Origin: Candidatus Latescibacterota bacterium | Lineage (GTDB): Bacteria; Krumholzibacteriota; Krumholzibacteriia; WVZY01 | Assembly: GCA_011772205.1 (NCBI GenBank) | Contig: WVZY01000067.1 | Coordinates: 55,096 to 119,095 of the forward strand | Reading direction: 5' to 3' | DNA: 64,000 nt | Part shown: positions 16,534 to 24,131 of the stretch, piece by piece | Numbering within the stretch: position 1 is the stretch's first letter | Layout of the letters: each line of letters starts with the position of its first letter | Notes under the pieces: model-generated | What the model was told of the DNA's origin: nothing | The model's database searches: none | What the model saw: the letters and a program-made list of their open reading frames with translations, nothing else | Position numbers and translations under genes: made by a program

Positions 16534-16562
16534 TAAATAAGCGATCCTGAGTGATATGTCAA
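16534..16562 (-). promoter_or_regulatory. Promoter for the GbsR-polyprenyl synthase pair
   Basis: On the minus strand TTGACA (16557-16562) and TATTTA (16534-16539) are 17 bases apart. An ATTCC-14-GGAAT dyad at 16468-16491, between promoter and start codon, is a possible operator. Confidence 0.5.
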
Positions 16563-16611
16563 GCGCATTTATTTTCCCGCTTGATTCTGATGCGGAAGCA
16601 TAAAAGAGCAA

Positions 16612-16930
16612 AGAGTGCTGCGTGATGGCGTTAACGAACTGTTGCAAGGAGCAAGTAGGAAGGCTCTGTGGGGGTGAACGAACCATTGCGCGGAGCGAGC
16701 GAGGATCCGCCGCCGGAGGCGGCTAGCCGCGCGAAGCGGGCGTGTGGTGAGGAATCCCCGCAGAGCCGACCAATAACAGAATTTTTCGCCGGAAGCGGAT
16801 AGCCGAGCGAAGCAGGCGTGTGGTGAGGAATCCCCGCAGAGCCGACCAATAACGGAATTTTTCGCCGGAAGCGGATAGCCGAGCGAAGCAGGCGCAGGTG
16901 AAGAATCCCCACCACGCAGCACTCATGCAA
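16612..16930. repeat. Dispersed GC-rich repeat, copy B, with tandem 76-base units
   Basis: The 571-base gap 16462-17032 is mostly this repeat. It holds the core (CGAACCATTGCGCGGAGCG, then AGCGAGGATCCGCCG) followed by two nearly identical 76-base units starting at 16732 and 16808 and a truncated third at 16884. The two full units differ at only a few bases. It is in the opposite orientation to copies A and D. No gene is supported in it. Confidence 0.85.
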
Positions 16931-17032
16931 GGATCCCCCGCCGATGAGGGATCAAGGCACGTCAACCATGGCGAAGTTCTCTACGACGTGCCCGCTTGAA
17001 CTGAAGTGGAGGCGAATTATTGACGATCGAGG

Positions 17033-18496
17033 TTAGTTGCTGACTTTCCAGGAAACGCTTTCCTGTTTTTCCTTGTCGGAGAGATATTTATGTATATCGG
17101 CTGCGGCTTTTTTGCCCGCGCCCATGGCTTCGATCACCGTAGCGCTGCCAGTAACGATATCGCCACCAGCCCAGACACGCTCGGCAGAGGTCCGCCCGTT
17201 TTCATCGGCCACAATGTTGCCCCATTTGTTCAACTCCAGACCTTGCATGGACTTGGTGAGCAAGGGATTGGCCTGGCCTCCAATCGCGATGATGACCAGA
17301 TCAGTGTCGATAGTGAAATAGCAGCCTTCTTTGGGAACCGGCCTTCTTCGCCCCGATTCGTCCGGTTCTCCCAGCTCCATTTCCTGACACTTGATTCGCT
17401 TGACCATGCCTCTTTCGTCCCCGTACATCTCGACCGGGTTGGTGAGAAGCTTGAAGATAATGCCCTCCTCCTCTGCGTGATGGATTTCTTCCTCCCTTGC
17501 GGGCAATTCGGTTCTGGAGCGGCGGTAGACGATGTACACGTTTTCAGCGCCCAGCCTCAATGCCGTCCTTGCCGCATCCATCGCCACATTCCCGCCGCCG
17601 ACTACACAAACCGTTCGCCCCCTTACGATGGGAGTATCGTACTCGGGAAACAGGAATGCCTTCATCAGGTTCGATCGCGTCAGGTACTCGTTTGCTGAAT
17701 AAACACCTCCGAGCTCCTCACCGGGAATACCGAGGAAACTTGGCAGACCGGCGCCCACGCCGATGAAGACGGCGTTGTAGCCCATATCTTTTAACAATTC
17801 GTCGACGGTGATCGACTTGCCTATCACTTGATTGAATTCGAGAGTGACGCCGAGCTTTTTTAGATAGTCGACCTCTTCCTCGACGATTTTTTTCGGAAGG
17901 CGGAATTCCGGGATACCGTACATCAGGACCCCACCCGGCTTGTGGAACGCTTCATAGATGGTTACTTCGTAACCGAGAACAATGAGGTCCCCGGCGACGG
18001 TGAGGCCGGCGGGTCCGGAGCCGACAACGGCGATTTTCCTCCCGTTCGGAGGGAGTTTCTTTGGCAACTCTATAAGGTTGTTATCTCTTTCATAGTCGGC
18101 TGCGAAACGCTCGAGTCTTCCGATGGCAACGGGTTCGAATTTCTTCGCGAGCGTGCAAACGATTTCACATTGGGTTTCCTGGGGGCACACCCGACCGCAA
18201 ATCGCAGGGAGACAGTTCTCCTCTTTGATCTTTCTCGCCGCGCCCACGTAATCTCCTTCGGCGATCATTTTGATGAAACCAGGGATATCGATATTTACAG
18301 GGCAACCGTCTATGCACAGCGGTTTCTTGCACATGATGCAGCGCTCCGCTTCCTTCTGCGCGAGTTCGGGAGTATAACCGTAAGGAACCTCTTCGAAGTT
18401 GTGCCGCCGGACCTTAGGATCCTGTTCCGGCATGGGATTTTTTTTCGGAATTATTTTTTTCTTTTCTTTCTTTGCCTTCTTTTCGTTACCACTCAT
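17033..18496 (-). CDS. NfnB/GltA-type NAD(P)-dependent flavoprotein with Fe-S centres
   Basis: The 487-residue protein has an N-terminal Fe-S domain with CIMCKKPLCIDGCPV (residues about 53-67) and CGRVCPQETQCEIVC (about 99-113). Two dinucleotide-binding sites follow: VVGSGPAGLTVAGDL for FAD and VVGGGNVAMDAARTA for NAD(P)H. It ends with GDIVTGSATVIEAMGAGK. This is the plan of glutamate synthase small subunits and of NfnB. Because the partner directly upstream is NfnA-like (4-base ATGA overlap) and no large glutamate synthase gene is nearby, the NADH-dependent ferredoxin:NADP oxidoreductase (Nfn) assignment is favoured. GGAGGAGG precedes the ATG. A homotetrameric GltA role remains possible. Confidence 0.82.
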   Translation of the reverse strand: MSGNEKKAKKEKKKIIPKKNPMPEQDPKVRRHNFEEVPYGYTPELAQKEAERCIMCKKPLCIDGCPVNIDIPGFIKMIAEGDYVGAARKIKEENCLPAICGRVCPQETQCEIVCTLAKKFEPVAIGRLERFAADYERDNNLIELPKKLPPNGRKIAVVGSGPAGLTVAGDLIVLGYEVTIYEAFHKPGGVLMYGIPEFRLPKKIVEEEVDYLKKLGVTLEFNQVIGKSITVDELLKDMGYNAVFIGVGAGLPSFLGIPGEELGGVYSANEYLTRSNLMKAFLFPEYDTPIVRGRTVCVVGGGNVAMDAARTALRLGAENVYIVYRRSRTELPAREEEIHHAEEEGIIFKLLTNPVEMYGDERGMVKRIKCQEMELGEPDESGRRRPVPKEGCYFTIDTDLVIIAIGGQANPLLTKSMQGLELNKWGNIVADENGRTSAERVWAGGDIVTGSATVIEAMGAGKKAAADIHKYLSDKEKQESVSWKVSN

Positions 18497-19335
18497 TTGC
18501 CCCCAACCTCCTCCATGTATCTATCTAGCGAGCATTTTTCCTCTTTTAGATATATTTTCTGGCGATCCATCAGTAAGTCCCAATCGACCAGGTGGCCGTC
18601 GAATTCGGGACCATCCACGCATGTGAACAGGGTTTTTCCTCCGACATTCACGCGGCAACCGCCACACATTCCCGTGCCGTCGACCATTACGGAATTGAGA
18701 CTCGTGATGGTCTTTACTCCGAAAGGCTTTGTGGTCAGCGAGCAGAATTTCATCATGATTGCCGGCCCGATCGCATAGACGCATCCGATGCGTTTCTCTT
18801 TGTCGTTTTCGAGAATCTCTTTCAGAGGTTCGCTAACCAAACCTTTTCTCCCGAAGGAGCCGTCGTCCGTCGTGATAATGTGCTCGTCACTGACCGAGGC
18901 GAGTTGCTCGGTCCAGAAAAGCAGGTCTTCCCGCCTGGCTCCCTGGATCGATATCACCCGGTTGCCTCTTTCACGCAAGCTCCGGGCGATTGGGTAGATC
19001 GGTGCCGTTCCAATTCCGCCGGCCACCATTGCGACCGTACCGTGGTCTTCGATTTCCGATGGGTGCCCGAGAGGTCCGACGAGAGCGTACAGGTTTTCGC
19101 TGGCATTCAACCTGGACAGTTTCATCGTCGTCGTACCCACGACCATGAAGATCAGAGTAATGGTCCCGTTATCGCGGTCGTAATCCGCGATGGTCAGGGG
19201 GATCCGTTCACCTTTCTCTTCTGGCATCACGAGAACGAAGTGCCCCGGCTGAGCCTTGGCCGCTATGAGCGGTGCTGCCAGGACCATCTCATGAATATCC
19301 TTTACCAATTCTCTCTTTTCGATGATTCGCGTCAT
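18493..19335 (-). CDS. NfnA-like FAD/NAD-binding, [2Fe-2S] subunit
   Basis: The 280-residue product resembles the sulfide/dihydroorotate dehydrogenase electron-transfer subunit family. It has GHFVLVMPEEKGERIPLTIA for FAD, MVAGGIGTAPIYPIAR for NAD, and a C-terminal cysteine cluster, MCGGCRVNVGGKTLFTC, for a [2Fe-2S] centre. Paired with the next gene (ATGA overlap) it fits NfnA of the electron-bifurcating transhydrogenase, which couples NADH and reduced ferredoxin to NADPH formation. The assignment rests on this pairing. A strong promoter and a leader with three perfect hairpins lie upstream. Confidence 0.8.
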   Translation of the reverse strand: MTRIIEKRELVKDIHEMVLAAPLIAAKAQPGHFVLVMPEEKGERIPLTIADYDRDNGTITLIFMVVGTTTMKLSRLNASENLYALVGPLGHPSEIEDHGTVAMVAGGIGTAPIYPIARSLRERGNRVISIQGARREDLLFWTEQLASVSDEHIITTDDGSFGRKGLVSEPLKEILENDKEKRIGCVYAIGPAIMMKFCSLTTKPFGVKTITSLNSVMVDGTGMCGGCRVNVGGKTLFTCVDGPEFDGHLVDWDLLMDRQKIYLKEEKCSLDRYMEEVGGK

Positions 19336-19417
19336 TATGTTTTCCTTCCCTACCTCAACACCGAATTCAAAGGGATTGTCGTATCGTCTCGAGCCCCGGA
19401 CAGCCAGGAGATTCTGC

Positions 19418-19493
19418 CTTCCGGCTCCGGAAGCGCTTAATTGTTTAAGCGTTTAGCGATTCTCTCGCTAAACGCTTACCGAAGCGTTTCGGT
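19418..19493 (-). promoter_or_regulatory. Three perfect hairpins in the nfnA leader
   Basis: Within the predicted leader lie three inverted repeats: CTTCCGG/CCGGAAG at 19418-19433; a perfect 14-pair stem with a 5-base loop (19446-19459 with 19465-19478); and ACCGAA/TTCGGT at 19478-19493. None is followed by a T-run in the minus direction, so they are not simple terminators for nfnA. They could be protein-binding sites, RNA switches, or the end of the nlpC transcript. Confidence 0.55.
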
Positions 19494-19510
19494 TTGGCTA
19501 AGTATCTGAA

Positions 19511-19540
19511 AAAATAATCGAATAGGGGCCTGAATGTCAA
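19511..19540 (-). promoter_or_regulatory. Promoter for the nfnA-nfnB-type pair
   Basis: On the minus strand TTGACA (19535-19540) and TATTTT (19511-19516) are 18 bases apart. Transcription would start near 19504, just before the hairpin cluster. Confidence 0.55.
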
Positions 19541-19622
19541 GCCGTCAATAAGGCCTTCGTGAGCAGTGGGACCGCCACGTGGATTTGATGAAGGGATGAA
19601 ATGCTGCACACGTTAGCTTCAT

Positions 19623-20099
19623 TTATTCCACTATCCGCCGGGCCGTGATGAACCGCCTCCTGAAATAGGTGTCATTCAGGCGGTCGACGGTGACGCGCCG
19701 TTTCCGCGTGGAGGTGTGGATGAATTGATTCCTTCCGATATAAATGCCCACATGAGTGATGGAGGCTCCCCGCTTCGTCTTGAAAAATATGAGGTCGCCG
19801 GGTTCGAGGTCCGATCGCTCGATGCGCTTTCCCACTCGGGCCTGGCGGAAAGACGCGCGCGGCAGCAGAATATCGAAGTCCCGGTATACGGCCACGATGA
19901 GGCCGGAGCAGTCTACACCCTGTCTCGTCGTACCTCCGGATCTGTAAGGGGTGCCGACATATGACTTCGCAATCTCTACGATCATATCCCTATCGGACGG
20001 CCGGGGGGAGGTATCGGCGGGTATCGTCCGGTATTTTGGAGCGCTCGAGCATGCTCCGATCAGCAGAGCTGCGAGTATCGTGAGAAGGATCTTGTTCAT
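19623..20099 (-). CDS. NlpC/P60 family lipoprotein (cell-wall peptidase)
   Basis: The 158-residue protein has a lipoprotein signal with lipobox IGAC (Cys at about residue 17). The NlpC/P60 domain follows: VGTPYRSGGTTRQGVDCSGL carries the catalytic Cys (about residue 67) and THVGIYIG the catalytic His (about residue 116). Enzymes of this family cut peptide bonds in peptidoglycan stems, usually next to D-gamma-Glu. As a lipoprotein it should act in the periplasm at a membrane. It lacks the accessory SH3 domains of larger relatives. It is divergent from the fad operon and shares no obvious function with it. Confidence 0.88.
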   Translation of the reverse strand: MNKILLTILAALLIGACSSAPKYRTIPADTSPRPSDRDMIVEIAKSYVGTPYRSGGTTRQGVDCSGLIVAVYRDFDILLPRASFRQARVGKRIERSDLEPGDLIFFKTKRGASITHVGIYIGRNQFIHTSTRKRRVTVDRLNDTYFRRRFITARRIVE

Positions 20100-20231
20100 C
20101 AGGCCATGATTTTGCTAAAGAAGCTTCAGGTCGGTAAACGGTTAATTTTTCATTCATTCGCACGGCAGCCGGCCGATACCATGTTTAACGCAAATCCCGT
20201 GCCTCCGTAAGCGGTATTGCAAGGACTGCCG

Positions 20232-20260
20232 TTGACACGCCGGGCGCTGTGGAGTATAGG
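20232..20260 (+). promoter_or_regulatory. Promoter for the fadN-fadA-fadE operon
   Basis: TTGACA (20232-20237) and TATAGG (20255-20260) are 17 bases apart, about 50 bases upstream of the fadN ATG at 20313. GGGAGAAAGG precedes that ATG. Confidence 0.65.
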
Positions 20261-20312
20261 TGGGAGCGGGATAAGACAAGAATTTCAAATAGGATAAAAG
20301 GGAGAAAGGCTG

Positions 20313-22709
20313 ATGGAACTTTCGATCGACCGGGCAGCCGTCATCGGCTCGGGCGTCATGGGAAGCGCTCTTGCCGCGCACCTCGCCAATGCAGGCATTC
20401 CCACGGTGCTTCTCGACATTGTTCCTCCGGATGGTAGCGGCATCGAGGGGGATCCCACAACGGACGATTACCGAAGCGCGTTTGCGAAGCAAGGCATTCA
20501 GAGGGTGCTCAAGGCAAGGCCGGCCGCGTTTTTTGTGGGACAAAAGGCGCGACTCATCACTCCCGGCAACTTGGAAGACCATCTTAATCTGCTGGAGGAT
20601 GTGGACTGGGTGCTCGAGGCGATCATCGAGCGCATGGACATCAAGAAATCCCTCTTCGGACGTATCGCACCCTACCTCAAACCAAATGCGATGTTGACTT
20701 CGAACACGTCGGGGCTCTCCATCAATGAAATGGCTGCGGAACTCCCCGAGGATCTCAGGCCGCGGTTCCTCGGAACTCATTTCTTCAATCCTCCTCGCTA
20801 TATGAAACTTCTCGAAATCATTCCTCACGCGTCCACGGATCCAGATGTTTTGGAATTCATGACCGCATTCGGGGCAAACCTCATGGGGAAAGGCATCGTG
20901 CGCGCAAAAGATACCCCCAACTTCATCGCGAACCGAATCGGTGTGTTTTCGATGATGGCAGCCATACGGGCGATGCTGGATGGAGGATATACAATAGAGG
21001 AAGTGGATGCGCTGACGGGTCCGGCCATCGGCCGCCCGAAGAGCGCTTCGTTCAGGACGGCGGACATCGTTGGATTGGATACGTTTGTTCATGTGGCCAA
21101 AAACGTGTACGACAGGGCGGTGGATGACGAATGCCGCGACTATTTCAAACCGCCAGAACTGCTCGAGCGGATGGTGAAAGAGAACCTTCTGGGCGAAAAG
21201 TCGAAGGCGGGATTCTACAAGAAAGTCAAGAAGAACGAAAAATCGGAAATTCTCACGCTCGATTACGATGCGTTCGACTACCGCGATCGCAAGAAGCCCA
21301 ATCTTCCCGTGCTCGAGCTCACGCGAAGCATCGACGACGTTGGCGAGAGGATACGATCAATACTCAAGGGGAAAGACCGGGCGGCCGAGTATGTATGGCG
21401 GATATTGTCCGAGTCGATGGTCTATGCGGCAAATCGTCTCGGTGAGATTGCGGATGACGTGGTCAACATAGACAACGCGATGAAATGGGGCTTCAACTGG
21501 GAGCTCGGACCGTTCGAACTGTGGGATGCAATTGGCGTGGAAAGCGCCTCCGAGAAGCTGGAACAGGAGGGGCGCGCCGTTCCGGAGATTGTTGGGAAGC
21601 TTTTATCCGCGGAAAGCAAAAGCTTCTATCGCCGGGATGATGAGTACAAGCGTTACGCCTTCAACATGAAAGGCATGCACGAAGAGCTTCCCGAAGAGCC
21701 GACCGTTGTCGATCTCGAAACGCTCAAGCTCCGCGGGGCAGTCGTCAAGAAGAATGCCGGCGCAAGCCTCATCGACATTGGCGATGGGATACTGTGTCTC
21801 GAATTTCATTCCAAAATGAACGCAATCGGGGGCGACACGATCCAAATGATGAACACGGCCGTTAAAGAGGTGGAGAAAAACTTCTCCGCTCTCGTCATCG
21901 GCAATCAGGGAAGTAATTTTTCGGTTGGGGCGAACTTGATGCTGATCCTTCTTGAGGCGCAAGACGGTAACTGGGAGGAGATCGATCTGGTGGTAAGGGC
22001 GTTTCAAAAAGCCAATCAGGCACTCAAATACTGTAAGCGACCTGTGGTGGCAGCTCCTTTCGGCATGACGCTCGGCGGTGGGTGTGAGGTGTGTCTGGGA
22101 GCGGGACATGTGTCCGCGGCCGCGGAAACGTACATGGGCCTCGTTGAGGTGGGTGTGGGATTGATTCCCGCCGGTAGTGGGTGCAAGGAGCTCCTGCTTC
22201 GCAATCTCGAAGGGATGCCCAATGTCGAGGGCGTCGACGTGTTTCCGTATGTGAGAGGGGCTTTCGAAACGATCGGAATGGGAAAAGTGGCCACGAGCGG
22301 GGACGAGGCCCGCACGTTCAAGTTCCTAAGACGCTCTGACGGCGTGACACTGAACGGCGACCACCTCCTCTACAGTGCGAAAGCGATGGCCCACGGGCTT
22401 GCCGAGCGGGGTTACCGCCCGCCGGATCCTGCAATGGATATCCCAGTTGCCGGCGAAACCGGGCTGGCGGCGATCAAGCTACACCTCTTCAATCTTCGCG
22501 AGGGGAAATTCATTTCAGAATACGACGAGTACCTGGGTGGCGAACTGGCGCGAATCCTTTGCGGTGGGGACGTTGCTTATGGAACGAAAGTCCCGGAACA
22601 GTACCTTCTCGATCTGGAGAGGGAGGTTTTCTTGAGACTGTGCGGACAGCGCAAGACCCAGGAGCGGATGAAATACATGTTGGAGAAGGGAAAGCCGCTA
22701 AGGAATTAG
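20313..22709 (+). CDS. fadN: 3-hydroxyacyl-CoA dehydrogenase/enoyl-CoA hydratase, FadN type
   Basis: The 798-residue fusion starts with the NAD-binding AAVIGSGVMGSALAAHLANA (about residues 8-27) and SNTSGLSINEMA, then GTHFFNPPRYMKLLEII of 3-hydroxyacyl-CoA dehydrogenases. The C-terminal part from about residue 480 is a crotonase domain (SNFSVGANL, and FGMTLGGGCEVCLG). Dehydrogenase-first, hydratase-last order and the end RMKYMLEKGKPLRN match FadN of Bacillus, not FadB/FadJ. It carries out hydration and NAD-dependent oxidation in fatty acid beta-oxidation. It heads a fadN-fadA-fadE run like that of Bacillus. Confidence 0.92.
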   Translation: MELSIDRAAVIGSGVMGSALAAHLANAGIPTVLLDIVPPDGSGIEGDPTTDDYRSAFAKQGIQRVLKARPAAFFVGQKARLITPGNLEDHLNLLEDVDWVLEAIIERMDIKKSLFGRIAPYLKPNAMLTSNTSGLSINEMAAELPEDLRPRFLGTHFFNPPRYMKLLEIIPHASTDPDVLEFMTAFGANLMGKGIVRAKDTPNFIANRIGVFSMMAAIRAMLDGGYTIEEVDALTGPAIGRPKSASFRTADIVGLDTFVHVAKNVYDRAVDDECRDYFKPPELLERMVKENLLGEKSKAGFYKKVKKNEKSEILTLDYDAFDYRDRKKPNLPVLELTRSIDDVGERIRSILKGKDRAAEYVWRILSESMVYAANRLGEIADDVVNIDNAMKWGFNWELGPFELWDAIGVESASEKLEQEGRAVPEIVGKLLSAESKSFYRRDDEYKRYAFNMKGMHEELPEEPTVVDLETLKLRGAVVKKNAGASLIDIGDGILCLEFHSKMNAIGGDTIQMMNTAVKEVEKNFSALVIGNQGSNFSVGANLMLILLEAQDGNWEEIDLVVRAFQKANQALKYCKRPVVAAPFGMTLGGGCEVCLGAGHVSAAAETYMGLVEVGVGLIPAGSGCKELLLRNLEGMPNVEGVDVFPYVRGAFETIGMGKVATSGDEARTFKFLRRSDGVTLNGDHLLYSAKAMAHGLAERGYRPPDPAMDIPVAGETGLAAIKLHLFNLREGKFISEYDEYLGGELARILCGGDVAYGTKVPEQYLLDLEREVFLRLCGQRKTQERMKYMLEKGKPLRN

Positions 22710-22732
22710 CCTTGATACATTAGAAACGCCCG

Positions 22733-22770
22733 ATGCGGGAACCTCGGTTGCTCCGAACCGATTCCCGCAT
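22733..22770 (+). other. Large intercistronic hairpin between fadN and fadA
   Basis: Nine pairs (22733-22741 with 22762-22770), a 2-base bulge and six more pairs (22744-22749 with 22756-22761) form one long hairpin with a 6-base loop. No T-run follows, so it is not a standard terminator. It may stabilise or process the message. Confidence 0.6.
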
Positions 22771-22850
22771 TGTCCATTTCCGTCGCATCGAGTGTAAACG
22801 TCGAATGTTGGGCGTCCAAACCGATCGGTCGTTCCGAAAAAGGAGACACA

Positions 22851-24032
22851 ATGGCTGACGCATATATCATTTCTGCCGTTCGAACGCCAGTTGGAAGAGC
22901 GTACCGGGGCGCGCTGAAAAACACGCGCCCGGACGAAATGGCCGCTGCGGCGATCACGGAAGCGGTCAAGCGGATCGACGGTCTCAAACCTGCGGATATC
23001 GACGACGTCGTTCTCGGATGCGCCATGCCGGAAGCGGAGCAGGGGATGAACGTGGCGAGGATTTCGCTTCTGAGAGCCGGTTTGCCCAACAGCGTCACCG
23101 GCATCACGCTCAACCGCTTCTGCTCATCGGGCCTCGAAGCGATTGCGTACGCGGCTTCGCAAATTCAGCGTGGGCCGGCTAGAGTGGTCATTGGAGGCGG
23201 TACCGAATCGATGACGATGATTCCTATGGGAGGACACAAGGTTTCTCCGAATCCGACACTCGTTGCAGAATTCCCCGAAGTCTATATTAGCATGGGCCTC
23301 ACCGCTGAGCGCGTTGCCGAACGGTTTGGTGTGTCCAGAGAGGACCAAGATCGGTTTGCCTTGTCGAGTCACGAGAAGGCTGTGCGAGCCCTGGATGAAA
23401 AAAAGTTCGAGGAAGAGATAGTGCCTCTCAATATTCGATCGCGCACGGTAGATGACACGGGCAAGATCCGGGACAACGAAGTTCGGTTCGACGTCGACGA
23501 AGGTCCAAGAAGGGATACATCGCTCGAAGCCCTGGCGTCACTGAGGCCGGCATTCAAAGTGGGCGGGACGGTAACGGCCGGGAACTCATCGCAGATGAGC
23601 GATGGCGCCGCCGCGCTGGTTCTCGTGAGCAAGACGATGGCCAAGAAGCTCGGCGTCCGTCCGCTTGCGAGGTTCGTCGCTTACGACACAGCGGGTGTCG
23701 ATCCCGATATCATGGGTATCGGTCCGGTAGCGGCCGTTCCGAAAGTGCTGAAAAAGGCAAAGCTCGCGCTGCCCGATATTGGACTCATCGAGCTGAACGA
23801 AGCGTTTGCTTCCCAGGCGTTGTGCGTCGCGAGAGAGCTCGGTATCCCGGAGGAAACACTCAACGTGAACGGCGGAGCGATCGCGCTCGGTCATCCTCTG
23901 GGCTGCACGGGGGCGAAGCTTACCTGCACGATCCTCTACGAGATGAAACGCCGAGGCGTTGAGTTTGGCCTTGTCACCATGTGCATCGGCGGTGGAATGG
24001 GGGCCGCCGGGATCTTTCAACTCCTCGAGTGA
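22851..24032 (+). CDS. fadA: Acetyl-CoA C-acyltransferase (3-ketoacyl-CoA thiolase)
   Basis: The 393-residue protein begins ADAYIISAVRTPVGRAYRG. It has the acylated Cys in NRFCSSGLEAIAYAASQI (Cys91), the His of GGAIALGHPLGCTGA and the second Cys in MCIGGGMGAAG near the end. Thiolase cleaves 3-ketoacyl-CoA to acetyl-CoA and a shortened acyl-CoA, the last step of the beta-oxidation spiral. The frame is open upstream, but the ATG at 22851 has AAAGGAG six bases away and gives the family start. Gene order fadN-fadA-fadE supports the role over a biosynthetic acetoacetyl-CoA thiolase. Confidence 0.93.
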   Translation: MADAYIISAVRTPVGRAYRGALKNTRPDEMAAAAITEAVKRIDGLKPADIDDVVLGCAMPEAEQGMNVARISLLRAGLPNSVTGITLNRFCSSGLEAIAYAASQIQRGPARVVIGGGTESMTMIPMGGHKVSPNPTLVAEFPEVYISMGLTAERVAERFGVSREDQDRFALSSHEKAVRALDEKKFEEEIVPLNIRSRTVDDTGKIRDNEVRFDVDEGPRRDTSLEALASLRPAFKVGGTVTAGNSSQMSDGAAALVLVSKTMAKKLGVRPLARFVAYDTAGVDPDIMGIGPVAAVPKVLKKAKLALPDIGLIELNEAFASQALCVARELGIPEETLNVNGGAIALGHPLGCTGAKLTCTILYEMKRRGVEFGLVTMCIGGGMGAAGIFQLLE

Positions 24033-24131
24033 TCATTCGAGAGTGACGGTTCATCCTGCGCGTTGATGCTGCGTGCGGAGTATCCTTTGCGTACCTTATC
24101 TGGACCGTAAGAAGAATAAAGGAGATTCGTT

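Noticed and set aside
16569..16965. Overlapping short frames that translate the repeat as similar peptides.
   Set aside because: They arise from the dispersed repeat itself in several frames; the same peptide words recur in all copies and in both orientations, as expected of non-coding repeats.
20154..21092. A 312-residue minus-strand frame over the start of fadN.
   Set aside because: Antisense to a clear FadN with strong motifs; the minus-strand frame has no family signature.
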